DNA from: Bacillus methanolicus PB1
GTDB lineage: Bacteria > Bacillota > Bacilli > Bacillales > Cytobacillaceae
NCBI RefSeq assembly: GCF_000262755.1
Contig: NZ_AFEU01000003.1
Coordinates: 558,001-622,000 of the forward strand
Direction of reading: 5' to 3'
DNA length: 64,000 nucleotides
The translations under genes were made by a program, and so were the position numbers. Positions 45,590 to 55,741 of this stretch are shown here, piece after piece; the stretch's first letter is position 1; every line of letters begins with the position of its first letter. The notes beneath the pieces are model-generated. The model saw only the letters and a list, made by a program, of their open reading frames with translations. It was not told the DNA's origin and searched no databases.

Positions 45590-46153
45590 TCACAATTTAT
45601 TAGCATTATTTGGAATGAATCGATTTTTCCTTTTAAAAGAAAGTTCGTATTCTGTCAATTTCTTAAGCGCTTTCTCTTCGGCGGGTATGCGAACCGATAA
45701 GACGAAAGTATTTAACAATGAAAAAAGGATCGCAGTAAAATAAGCTTGAAACATTAAAGGTATGATGATAAATTCAAGCGCCACTACACAATAATTCGGA
45801 TGTTTCAAAAATTTATAAGGTCCTTTTTTTACGACTGATGCTCCCGGCAGGACAAGAATTTTTGTGTTCCAGAATCTCCCGAGTGATAACAGCGCCCATA
45901 TGCGAATGGCCTGTGCAGCAAGAAAAGCAACTAATAACAATGTCCAAAGGGGCGAGATGTCTTTATGAAAATATTGTACCTCTATTATCAATGCGAAGAA
46001 GAATAGAATATGCACAATTACGATTATTGGGTAATGTTTTTGGCCGAATTCAACAGCTCCTTGACTTTTCATCCACTTTTCATTTTGTTTCGCCACTATT
46101 AATTCGAGTAATCGTTGAATGATGATCACTGAAATGAATAGCCAGAATGCCAT
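45590..46153 (-). CDS. bpsB: Alkylpyrone O-methyltransferase BpsB (YpbQ)
   Basis: 187 residues from ATG 46153, which overlaps the bpsA stop by one base (TAATG) and has GAGGTGGG upstream. Isoprenylcysteine carboxyl methyltransferase family: four to five membrane helices with VVKKGPYKFLKHPNYCVVALEF, the SAM-binding KHPNY signature. In B. subtilis BpsB methylates the alkylpyrones made by BpsA into methyl ethers. The operon order is the same here. Confidence 0.9.
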   Translation of the reverse strand: MAFWLFISVIIIQRLLELIVAKQNEKWMKSQGAVEFGQKHYPIIVIVHILFFFALIIEVQYFHKDISPLWTLLLVAFLAAQAIRIWALLSLGRFWNTKILVLPGASVVKKGPYKFLKHPNYCVVALEFIIIPLMFQAYFTAILFSLLNTFVLSVRIPAEEKALKKLTEYELSFKRKNRFIPNNANKL

Positions 46154-47238
46154 TATACCCACCTCATTAACAGTAATTCAGAGCTGAATCCCGGCCCAAG
46201 AGCGGCAGCCAAGCCTATTTCACCTTTATTCGCTTTTTCCATAATCCTCCGTAACACATATATGATGGTTGCCGAAGACATATTCCCATATTCCTTTAAT
46301 ATTTCGAGAGAATCTTTTGTCATATCTTCAGGAAGATTAAGTTCTTTCACATACGCTTCCAGCACTTTTTTGCCTCCGGGATGGGCAATGAAATGATCAA
46401 TGTCATTTAATCCGATATTCCACTCACGGGTCAGTTTTTCTACATTTGGTTTTAGCCAAGTCTCAATCTTCGTTGGAATATCTTTTGAAAAAACAACAAA
46501 CAGTCCATCATTCTTGACATCCCACCCCATTACATCAAGAGTGTTTTTCATTGTCGACGATTGAGTGGCAAAAATGTTTGGAGATGAAGCCCGCTTTTGA
46601 TATTTCGATAGATCCGACTCACTGCCGCATACGACAGCACAAGCTACGCCGTCAGCAAATAAGGAAGTTCCGATTAAATTGCTTTTGGAACGGTCGTTTC
46701 TTTGAAATGTTAAACTGCATAATTCAATTGATAAAACAAGAACCTTTGCTTTCGGAAAAGCAAGACAGTATTCAAAAGCCCTTGATAATCCGGCAGCTCC
46801 TCCGGCACACCCTAGACCAAAGATTGGTATCCTTTTCGTGTATGAGGAAAATGGAAGGATATTCATAATTCTTGCTTCAATACTCGGTGTTGCAATACCG
46901 GTTGTTGAAACAGTAATGATCGCATCAATTTCTTCATAAGGAATTTCGTTTGTTAAGAAAGTAGAACTTGTTAAACATTTCTTTATTGCTTCCACACCTA
47001 ATTTTACTGCTTCCTCAACATAAGCATTGTTTTTTTCCTCGAATGTTCTGCTGCCCTTGAACCATTCGAGCTCTTTTACGAAATGGCGCTTTTCTATCTG
47101 TCCGTTTTGAAAAGCTTTTAACAGCCTCTCAATGTCTCTGAACGAATCCGAAAAAAGCTCACCCGCAAATTCCATCGCTTGCTGCTGTTCAATGACGTAA
47201 GGCGGAATCGCTTCTGCTACAGACAAAATGATCGGCAT
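46153..47238 (-). CDS. bpsA: Type III polyketide synthase BpsA
   Basis: 361 residues, chalcone synthase family. The catalytic Cys is 144 in FGLGCAGGAAG; His lies in HFIAHPGGKK and Asn in YGNMSSATI. In B. subtilis BpsA makes triketide alkylpyrones from long-chain acyl-CoA and malonyl-CoA, thought to act at the membrane. AAAGGAGAG precedes the ATG. Forms a translationally coupled pair with bpsB. Confidence 0.93.
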   Translation of the reverse strand: MPIILSVAEAIPPYVIEQQQAMEFAGELFSDSFRDIERLLKAFQNGQIEKRHFVKELEWFKGSRTFEEKNNAYVEEAVKLGVEAIKKCLTSSTFLTNEIPYEEIDAIITVSTTGIATPSIEARIMNILPFSSYTKRIPIFGLGCAGGAAGLSRAFEYCLAFPKAKVLVLSIELCSLTFQRNDRSKSNLIGTSLFADGVACAVVCGSESDLSKYQKRASSPNIFATQSSTMKNTLDVMGWDVKNDGLFVVFSKDIPTKIETWLKPNVEKLTREWNIGLNDIDHFIAHPGGKKVLEAYVKELNLPEDMTKDSLEILKEYGNMSSATIIYVLRRIMEKANKGEIGLAAALGPGFSSELLLMRWV

Positions 47239-47353
47239 TGTTTCTTACTCTCCTTTAGGATCATGTAAAGTTACTTTTTCCATTAAAGTGAAGAGTATAC
47301 AATCAAACAATCGAAACACACGATAAGAACTTCGATTTTTGAAAAGAAAAAAA

Positions 47354-47375
47354 GCTTCCCCCATTAGGAGGAAGC
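47354..47375 (-). terminator. Strong terminator upstream of bpsA
   Basis: GCTTCCTCC-TAAT-GGGGGAAGC on the minus strand, a nine-pair stem followed by TTTTTTT. It would end transcription from the two small genes at 47.5-47.9 kb before bpsA. Confidence 0.88.
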
Positions 47376-47528
47376 AATTCGTTTTGAAGGAGTTGTTGTG
47401 CAATCTTATTATATACTTTGCACGCCAAAATATCACTCTCAATCATTTCCAGTATCATATGGACGGGGCTATTTATCTTTCCATTTCTCAATAAATGAAG
47501 AAATGCAATGGAAAATCCTATGCCATCT

Positions 47529-47657
47529 TTACTGATTTTTTTCATTATGTTTTTGGACTTCGATCCAGATTGAGTTTGAAGCCAACAATCCGCATGATGT
47601 ACAAATTTGCTTTTCATTGTATAAACGGCGGCAACGATCACAATAATACTTTTTCAT
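47529..47657 (-). CDS. 42-residue zinc-ribbon-like protein
   Basis: A short ORF missed by length cut-offs. ATG 47657 to TAA 47529 gives MKKYYCDRCRRLYNEKQICT then SCGLLASNSIWIEVQKHNEK: two CxxC pairs 12 residues apart, the layout of a small zinc ribbon. The ribosome site (GGGGAAGAG) is a little far away, so the call is moderate. A strong terminator follows. Confidence 0.5.
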   Translation of the reverse strand: MKKYYCDRCRRLYNEKQICTSCGLLASNSIWIEVQKHNEKNQ

Positions 47658-47753
47658 TCTTTGTTCACTCTTCCCCTGCTAGTCAATCTTGCTTTATTTT
47701 ATTTAAAGCAAATCGGGATTGTGACAAAGAACACCTTTTCCGAAAAAATAATC

Positions 47754-47924
47754 TTACATCTTTGATTGCTGGCGGGCGATGGTTTTATTTCGTTCACCGC
47801 CATCTGCCAATTCTTCAGAGAATTCATGGCCAACCCGCTGATTCTTGCCGGCTATTTTTGAGTCCCGGATGGTATTTGATGGCAAATTATTGTTAGGTGC
47901 AGCTTCCTCATTCCATTTTCCCAA
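47754..47924 (-). CDS. YfhD-like small protein
   Basis: A 56-residue frame from TTG 47924, seven bases after AAAGGAGGATT, an excellent site. Sequence begins GKWNEEAAPNNNLPSNT and holds GHEFSEELADGGER and ARQQSK; the EFSEELAD block is the mark of Bacillus YfhD-type proteins, small and very polar. Asn-rich, without Cys. A spore-related role is plausible from composition but not shown. Confidence 0.6.
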   Translation of the reverse strand: MGKWNEEAAPNNNLPSNTIRDSKIAGKNQRVGHEFSEELADGGERNKTIARQQSKM

Positions 47925-47995
47925 GGCAAATCCTCCTTTTTTAGTTTTGTGCTAGTATTCGTCCATTTCCATAATTTCATTCTTGTTTAAAAAAA

Positions 47996-48017
47996 GAGCC
48001 TGGATTTCTCCAAACTC
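47996..48017 (-). terminator. Terminator after pbuX
   Basis: GAGTTTGG-AGAAAT-CCAGGCTC on the minus strand, followed by TTTTTTT. Confidence 0.8.
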
Positions 48018-48038
48018 TTTTCAAAGATATGTTGTACA

Positions 48039-50160
<2,122 letters not shown>

Positions 50161-50181
50161 AATGCATATGAAATTACTAAC

Positions 50182-50209
50182 ATTATAACATCAATGAATG
50201 ATAAATCAA
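50182..50209 (-). promoter_or_regulatory. Promoter of the xpt-pbuX leader
   Basis: On the minus strand TTGATT, 16 bases, TATAAT, ending about 20 bases before the aptamer. Confidence 0.75.
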
Positions 50210-50428
50210 TAAACGAATATTTCCGAAAAAATAAAAAAATATTCGGATTTATCACACAGCCAAATAGAGAAAAATTACAGTATTTTAAAACAAAAATTTG
50301 GTTTCCATTTTTTAATGAGCTTAATAATTGAAACAAAAAATGAATCCCTTTTTCTTCCTAATATCGTCTATCGTAAAACATCTCCTATTACAATCTTCAC
50401 ATTTTCTTCACATTTTCAAACCTCTATA

Positions 50429-50444
50429 TGTGACTTTAATCACT
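50429..50444 (+). promoter_or_regulatory. Candidate Fnr/CRP-family operator upstream of the ba3 oxidase
   Basis: TGTGACTTTAATCACT is TGTGA-N6-TCACT, nine of ten positions of the Bacillus Fnr box. A weak -10 (CATAGT) lies at 50469, putting the site near -43. The 436 bases from the xpt leader to the first oxidase gene hold nothing else I can name. Confidence 0.5.
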
Positions 50445-50596
50445 GATATTTCAATTTTTCACTATTAACATAGTAATTACATAAGGAATGAATACTTTGT
50501 GAACATATTAAAACCATATGGAAGTTTCAAAATTGTTTTGTATTATGAAAGTGAAATCATGTATTTATTCCAATTTCCAGAAAGGAGGGATATACA

Positions 50597-50746
50597 ATGG
50601 CAGAACCGCAACTTGCCAAAAAAACAGAAACTAAAAATGAAGAGAGCACTACATTAAAGGGAACATTAGCTTCCGTTTTCTTGCTCGGTTTTTTCATTGT
50701 TGTTACTTGGTTAGGGGTCTATTTCCTATATTTAGAGCGTTTTTAA
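50597..50746 (+). CDS. ba3-type cytochrome oxidase small subunit (IIa-like)
   Basis: 49 residues from ATG 50597, with AAAGGAGGG upstream. Polar start (AEPQLAKKTETKNEE), then one membrane helix GTLASVFLLGFFIVVTWLG. It lies 24 bases before subunit II. In ba3 oxidases of Thermus and Bacillus a one-helix subunit IIa takes the place of the first helix of subunit II; the size, helix and position fit that role. Confidence 0.75.
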   Translation: MAEPQLAKKTETKNEESTTLKGTLASVFLLGFFIVVTWLGVYFLYLERF

Positions 50747-50770
50747 TCGTTAGAGAGGAGCTAAAAAGCC

Positions 50771-51247
50771 ATGCATCTTCATAAGTTCGAAAAAATTTGG
50801 CTAATATTTGGTGTCGGGATGTTAATCGTATTCTTGTCGACCGTTGGTGTAAGTGCTTTCTATTTGGGCAATCAACCGCCAAGCTGTCTGGCGACCATCG
50901 ATCCGGAAAAGGTAGACGAGACAGCCCCATTTAATAAGCCCGGACTAAAGAAAGTGGAAGGAAAAGATTGGGACTATGAACTTGTATTTGTTGCTTCTGC
51001 TTTCAATTATAATCCAGGTCAAGTACAAGTTCCAAAAGGGGCAAAAGTAAAAGTGATCGCTACCACAAAAGATGTTGTCCACGGATTTGAAATTGCCGGA
51101 ACAAACATCAACATGATGCTTGAACCCGGATATATATCAGAAATAGTCACAACCTTTGATAAAGCGGGAGAATATACGCTTGTATGCAATGAATACTGTG
51201 GTGTCGGTCACCATATGATGACTTCAAAAATTGAGGTGGTTGAATAA
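50771..51247 (+). CDS. Cytochrome c oxidase subunit II, ba3 type
   Basis: 158 residues. One N-terminal membrane helix (IWLIFGVGMLIVFLSTVGV) and an outer cupredoxin domain with the CuA ligands: His in VVHGFEIAG and the CNEYCGVGHHMM cluster. Short compared with caa3 subunit II and lacking a fused cytochrome c, as expected for ba3. GAGAGGAGC precedes the ATG. It overlaps subunit I by one base. The Sco protein at 1.2-1.8 kb could load its copper. Confidence 0.92.
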   Translation: MHLHKFEKIWLIFGVGMLIVFLSTVGVSAFYLGNQPPSCLATIDPEKVDETAPFNKPGLKKVEGKDWDYELVFVASAFNYNPGQVQVPKGAKVKVIATTKDVVHGFEIAGTNINMMLEPGYISEIVTTFDKAGEYTLVCNEYCGVGHHMMTSKIEVVE

Positions 51248-52902
51248 TGAATAGCCCATCAGCTTATTTAAAGGTTGACCGCCGTGATGGCAAATTGGCA
51301 ATGGCCCATTTTTATGTGGCATTTATTGCATTAGCAATTGGCGGACTATGCGGATTATTACAAACGTTAGTTCGTTCAGGTAAATTTGAATTGCCTGCCG
51401 GAATCGGCTACTATCAAATATTGACCGTTCATGGTGTTGTTTTAGGACTTGTCTTAACTACTTTCTTTATTACTGGATTTCAGATAGCAGCTGTCAGCCG
51501 TACTTCCGGTACGCTGTCAAACGGCCAGCGGAACATCGGATGGACCGGTTTCTTGTTAATGACAACCGGTACAGTAATGGCTGCTGTTATGATATTACTG
51601 AATAAAGCATCTGTACTTTATACATTCTATGCACCTCTGCAGGCTCATGCTATTTTCTATCTCGGGCTTACTCTTGTAATTGTAGGAAGTTGGCTTGGCG
51701 GAGTGGTCGTCATTATGTCATATGTAAAGTGGAGAAAAGCCAACCCTGGCAAACCAAGTCCTCTTCTTACATTTATGGCATTAGTAAACACCTTATTGTG
51801 GATTATTGCAACCCTCGGAGTTGCGATCAGTGTACTGACTCAATTGCTTCCTTGGTCTTTAGGCTTAATTGATACAGTAAATGTATTACTCACTCGTACT
51901 CTTTTCTGGTACTTTGGGCATCCGCTCGTATACTTCTGGCTGCTGCCTGCGTATATGGCATGGTATGTCGTTATTCCAAAAGTTATTGGCGGAAAAATTT
52001 TCTCTGATTCATTGGCTCGATTATCTTTCATATTATTATTGCTTTTCTCAATCCCGGTTGGTTTCCACCATCAATTAGTTGAACCAGGGATTGACCCAGG
52101 CTGGAAATTCTTGCAGGTTATTTTAACATTCTTGGTTGCAATTCCGTCTTTAATGACTGCTTTCTCTTTATTTGCAACATTTGAAAATTACGGGCGCTCA
52201 AAAGGTGCTGCCGGATTATTCGGTTGGATTAAGAAGCTTCCATGGGGAGACGCACGCTTTGTCGTGCCGTTTATTGGAATGCTGGCATTTATTCCTGGGG
52301 GTGCAGGCGGTATCGTCAATGCTTCCCACCAGATGAATCAAGTCGTCCATAATACGATTTGGGTAACAGGACACTTCCATTTAACAATTGCAACGGCTGT
52401 TATTTTAACATACTTCGGTATTTCGTACTGGCTAATACCGCATTTAACCGGACGGACACTTACTAAAAAAATGAATAAGCTTGCGATCGTACAAGGTGTC
52501 CTTTGGGCAATCGGGATGACCTTTATGTCAGGTGCAATGCATGCTGCCGGTCTTCTTGGAGCACCAAGACGTTCAGCATTCTCAACTTATGGTGATTCTC
52601 AGAAAGCTTTGGAATGGATTCCATATCAAATTGCACAGGCAGTTGGCGGTACGATCTTGTTCCTGTCCATTATCCTGATGCTTTACATCTTTATTAACCT
52701 TGCATTCTTTGCACCAAAAGGCGAGCAGGAATTCCCTGTTGGAGAAGTTGCTGAAGAAGCTGAAAAAACGCCAATGGTATTGGAAAATTGGAAATTATGG
52801 CTCGGCGTTACAGCTGCCCTGATTTTATTCGCGTACACAATTCCGCTTATAGATATCATTCAAAATGCTCCTCCGGGATCAAAAGGTTATAAATTCTGGT
52901 AA
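51247..52902 (+). CDS. Cytochrome c oxidase subunit I, ba3 type
   Basis: 551 residues, 12-13 membrane helices. Heme-copper ligands: HGVVLGLVLTTFF (low-spin heme), FGHPLVYFWLLPAY (CuB and the cross-linked His-Tyr), HHQLVEPG and VTGHFHLTIATAV (heme a3 and low-spin heme). This is the B family, with a K-channel only. No subunit III or heme synthesis genes follow. Such oxidases have high oxygen affinity, which agrees with an Fnr-like site upstream. Confidence 0.95.
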   Translation: MNSPSAYLKVDRRDGKLAMAHFYVAFIALAIGGLCGLLQTLVRSGKFELPAGIGYYQILTVHGVVLGLVLTTFFITGFQIAAVSRTSGTLSNGQRNIGWTGFLLMTTGTVMAAVMILLNKASVLYTFYAPLQAHAIFYLGLTLVIVGSWLGGVVVIMSYVKWRKANPGKPSPLLTFMALVNTLLWIIATLGVAISVLTQLLPWSLGLIDTVNVLLTRTLFWYFGHPLVYFWLLPAYMAWYVVIPKVIGGKIFSDSLARLSFILLLLFSIPVGFHHQLVEPGIDPGWKFLQVILTFLVAIPSLMTAFSLFATFENYGRSKGAAGLFGWIKKLPWGDARFVVPFIGMLAFIPGGAGGIVNASHQMNQVVHNTIWVTGHFHLTIATAVILTYFGISYWLIPHLTGRTLTKKMNKLAIVQGVLWAIGMTFMSGAMHAAGLLGAPRRSAFSTYGDSQKALEWIPYQIAQAVGGTILFLSIILMLYIFINLAFFAPKGEQEFPVGEVAEEAEKTPMVLENWKLWLGVTAALILFAYTIPLIDIIQNAPPGSKGYKFW

Positions 52903-52918
52903 TAGATAACTTGCAGAA

Positions 52919-52945
52919 CCTGCCTCAATTTTTGGCTGAGGCAGG
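52919..52945. terminator. Terminator after the ba3 operon
   Basis: CCTGCCTCA-ATTTTTGGC-TGAGGCAGG followed by TTTTTTG on the plus strand. Its left half codes for the last residues and the stop of the convergent EamA gene. Confidence 0.88.
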
Positions 52946-53866
52946 TTTTTTGTTTTCTGAACCGTCCTTCCCTGCTGTTATTAAATTTCCGTTTCCGGCA
53001 GGAAGGTTGACAACGATTACTGATGCAAGAATCAATAAAGAACCTCCAATTTGCAGCCATGTTAATTCTTCATGATAAAAAACAACTCCAAGAATTGTTG
53101 CCACAATTGGCTCGACAGTAGCGATAACTGCCGCCTTGCTGCTTTCAGTTCTTTCCAGTCCCCATGTATATAAGATATAGGCAAGAACAGTTGGAATAAA
53201 TCCAAGCCCGGTGGCATAGACCAACACGTTAAAATCCAATAACCGTTCACTTTTCTCCCATAAACGAACAATCGGAAACAAGACGATATCTGCAACAACA
53301 AAAGTATATAGTGTTACTGTAAACGGGGAATATTTTCGTAATGCAAATTTCCCGAAAATACTATATAATGCATAGCCAAGCCCTGATCCAAGTCCTATCA
53401 ACAGAGCCCAAATCGATATTGTTTGCTGCGATTCACCGGTTAGCCCTGCAATAAGAACGCAACCTGTCATCGTTCCGATCACTGCTGTTATCTTTTTAAC
53501 CTTCAACGATTCCTTCAAAAAAATAAACGATAGGACAGCAACAAAAGCCGTTGACGTGTAAAGCAATATAACGGCTAGTGAAATGGGCATATAATCAATT
53601 GCTGTAAAATAACACCAATTAAAAAAGACGATACTTAAAATTCCCGTTCCAAAAAACATCGGCAAATCTTTCATTGAAATTTTTATTTGGCTTGAAAATT
53701 TTATAAGTCCTATAACCAATAGCAAAATTGCTGCAGCAGTCACCCTAATGGCTACAATTTCCATTGCCGTGAATCCAAAGCTTGAAAGGCCTCTTACAAA
53801 AAAAGCAATCAGCCCCCATAATGCAGCACCACAGGCAATGCATAAATAAGGCAGATAGTTTCTCAT
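52925..53866 (-). CDS. EamA/DMT-family transporter (convergent to the oxidase)
   Basis: 313 residues, ten membrane helices in two EamA repeats (LPYLCIACGAALWGLIAFFV at the start; SIWALLIGLGSGLGYALYSI opens the second). Ends in a short polar tail. GAGAGGAAA precedes the ATG. Substrate unknown. Unrelated in detail to the EamA gene at 37.3 kb. Confidence 0.85.
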   Translation of the reverse strand: MRNYLPYLCIACGAALWGLIAFFVRGLSSFGFTAMEIVAIRVTAAAILLLVIGLIKFSSQIKISMKDLPMFFGTGILSIVFFNWCYFTAIDYMPISLAVILLYTSTAFVAVLSFIFLKESLKVKKITAVIGTMTGCVLIAGLTGESQQTISIWALLIGLGSGLGYALYSIFGKFALRKYSPFTVTLYTFVVADIVLFPIVRLWEKSERLLDFNVLVYATGLGFIPTVLAYILYTWGLERTESSKAAVIATVEPIVATILGVVFYHEELTWLQIGGSLLILASVIVVNLPAGNGNLITAGKDGSENKKPASAKN

Positions 53867-53930
53867 TTTCCTCTCCGTTTTCCAAGTAATTTATCGCTTC
53901 GATTGTATAACTCGAATTTACATAAAAAAA

Positions 53931-53960
53931 ACCTTGCCAAACTTTTTAAGTAACAAGGTT
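53931..53960 (-). terminator. Hairpin with long T-run after ypwA and its MITE
   Basis: CCTTG...CAAGG with about 17 bases between, followed on the minus strand by eight T. Likely the old ypwA terminator, now separated from the gene by the inserted element. Confidence 0.65.
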
Positions 53961-53963
53961 GCG

Positions 53964-54082
53964 TGGCTGTCGCAAAAACATAAGGGTCAGACCCATAACA
54001 CAATATATTGTACATAATGTTGGATAAATGTGTTATATATTGATAAATGCACATGGGGTCAGACCCTTATAAGACAGCCTCA
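53964..54082 (+). mobile_element. MITE-like element, subfamily A copy 4
   Basis: TGGCTGTCGCAAAAACATAAGG and CCTTATAAGACAGCCTCA ends; centre ACATAATGTTGGATAAATGTG and GATAAATGCACATGGGGTC identical or nearly so to the 25.3 kb copy. It ends six bases from the ypwA stop. Confidence 0.8.
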
Positions 54083-54088
54083 ATTTTA

Positions 54089-55600
54089 CTAGCTTAATTG
54101 GTATACTTTCTGATACTTTTCATACAAATAATCAATTAAATATTTAGCGTTTAACCCTTCTCCGGTAACATCTTGCAATATTTCCAAAGGTTTTTTCATT
54201 TTACCAAATTGATGGACTTTTTCAGTAAACCATTCTTTAATAGGAAGCAAATTTCCTGATTCAAGAAGTTCGTCATAGTTCGGCAATTCCTTCAGCATTG
54301 TTTGTTTAAACTGTGCTGCATACATATAGCCTAAAGCATACGAAGGGAAATAGCCGAAGCTTCCTCCTGACCAGTGAACATCCTGAAGTACGCCATTCGC
54401 ATCACTATCCGGACGGATTCCTAAATATTCCTCATATTTATCATTCCAAATTTGCGGGAGGTCTCTCACATTGATCTCATCATTAAACAATCCCTTTTCA
54501 ATCTCGTACCGAATGATGACATGCAGCGGATACGTTAATTCATCTGCTTCAATTCGGATAAGCGACGGTTTTGATTCATTGATCGCCCGATAAAACTCAT
54601 CCAGTTCCACATCGTCGAATTGGCCATTTGCGTATTTTTTCAATAAATCATAGTTTTTCTTCCAGAAAGAATAATGCCGCCCGACAAAATTCTCATAAAA
54701 CAATGATTGAGATTCATGTATTCCCATCGATGTTCCTGTACAAAGCGGCGTACCAATTAAGCTGGAAGAAATATTTTGTTCATACAAAGCGTGTCCGCCT
54801 TCATGAATCGTTCCGAAAACAGCAGTACGGAAATCGTTTTCATCATATTTTGCCGTAACTCTCACATCACCCGGGTTTAAGCCGATAGCGAATGGATGAA
54901 CGGTTTCATCCAACCGTCCGGCGTCAAAATTATAACCCATTTGTTTAAGTATCTCGAGACTAAATTCGCGCTGCTTTTCTTTTGGAAATCTTTTAAATAG
55001 GAAGTCCGTTTTTGGTTTATTTGGAGATTCGAAAATTGCCTTAATCAACGGAACAATTTTTTCGCGTAATTTAGTGAAAACACGGTCAAGTATGTCTACG
55101 GTTACACCCGGTTCGTATAAATCTAGAAGCGTATTATATTTATTACCTGTATAGCCCCAATACCCAATAAATCTTTTATTCATTTCAACCAGCTTTTCAA
55201 GGTATGGGCGGAATAACTCAAAATCAGATTTTGCTTTTGCCTCTTCCCAAATACATTCAGCCTTTGACTGCAAAATGACATATTCTTTATATTCTTCTGC
55301 AGGGATTTTTCGATTGCGGTCATATTCTTTTTTACATTCTTCCAACGTCTTTTTCGTCACTTCTGATAAATCTTTTGCTGATGACAATTTTACTATGTAT
55401 GCTGCCATTTCTTCCGAAGTAGACATTTTAAAAACTTCCGATGAAAGTATTCCGATCACTTCTGAACGCTGATCTGCTCCCTTTTTTGGAGCTCCTGTTC
55501 GAAGATCCCAATAAATCAGGGAAAGCGCTTCCGAAAAAGCACTCATTTTCTTTACATATTCTAAAAATTCATATTCTAAAAGTCTTAATGCTTCACTCAT
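54089..55600 (-). CDS. ypwA: Carboxypeptidase Taq (M32) YpwA
   Basis: 503-residue zinc carboxypeptidase. Zinc motif HEGGH in GTIHEGGHALYEQN near 268, with the third ligand Glu in GIHESQSLFYENFVGRH; the family C-terminal QWKWFTEK-like helices follow. Cleaves single residues from peptide C-termini in the cytoplasm. TTAGGAGG precedes the ATG. In B. subtilis ypwA also lies beside ypvA. Confidence 0.94.
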   Translation of the reverse strand: MSEALRLLEYEFLEYVKKMSAFSEALSLIYWDLRTGAPKKGADQRSEVIGILSSEVFKMSTSEEMAAYIVKLSSAKDLSEVTKKTLEECKKEYDRNRKIPAEEYKEYVILQSKAECIWEEAKAKSDFELFRPYLEKLVEMNKRFIGYWGYTGNKYNTLLDLYEPGVTVDILDRVFTKLREKIVPLIKAIFESPNKPKTDFLFKRFPKEKQREFSLEILKQMGYNFDAGRLDETVHPFAIGLNPGDVRVTAKYDENDFRTAVFGTIHEGGHALYEQNISSSLIGTPLCTGTSMGIHESQSLFYENFVGRHYSFWKKNYDLLKKYANGQFDDVELDEFYRAINESKPSLIRIEADELTYPLHVIIRYEIEKGLFNDEINVRDLPQIWNDKYEEYLGIRPDSDANGVLQDVHWSGGSFGYFPSYALGYMYAAQFKQTMLKELPNYDELLESGNLLPIKEWFTEKVHQFGKMKKPLEILQDVTGEGLNAKYLIDYLYEKYQKVYQLS

Positions 55601-55701
55601 GCAAAAATTCCTCCTAAAATAAGCCTGCTTTTAAATTTTATCATATTTTTCTGATAAATAGGCTTTTATTTACAGTAAAATTTCGTTTTCCGAAAAAAAA
55701 A

Positions 55702-55735
55702 GGGGATGAGGGCATATACAATGACCATCATCCTC
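55702..55735 (-). terminator. Terminator after ypvA
   Basis: GGATGA...TCATCC with 18 bases between, then CCTTTTTTTTT on the minus strand. Confidence 0.7.
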
Positions 55736-55741
55736 TAACAT

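Noticed and set aside
47303-47641. 112-residue minus-strand ORF
   Set aside because: It reads through a strong terminator (47354-47375) and overlaps the better-supported zinc-ribbon frame.
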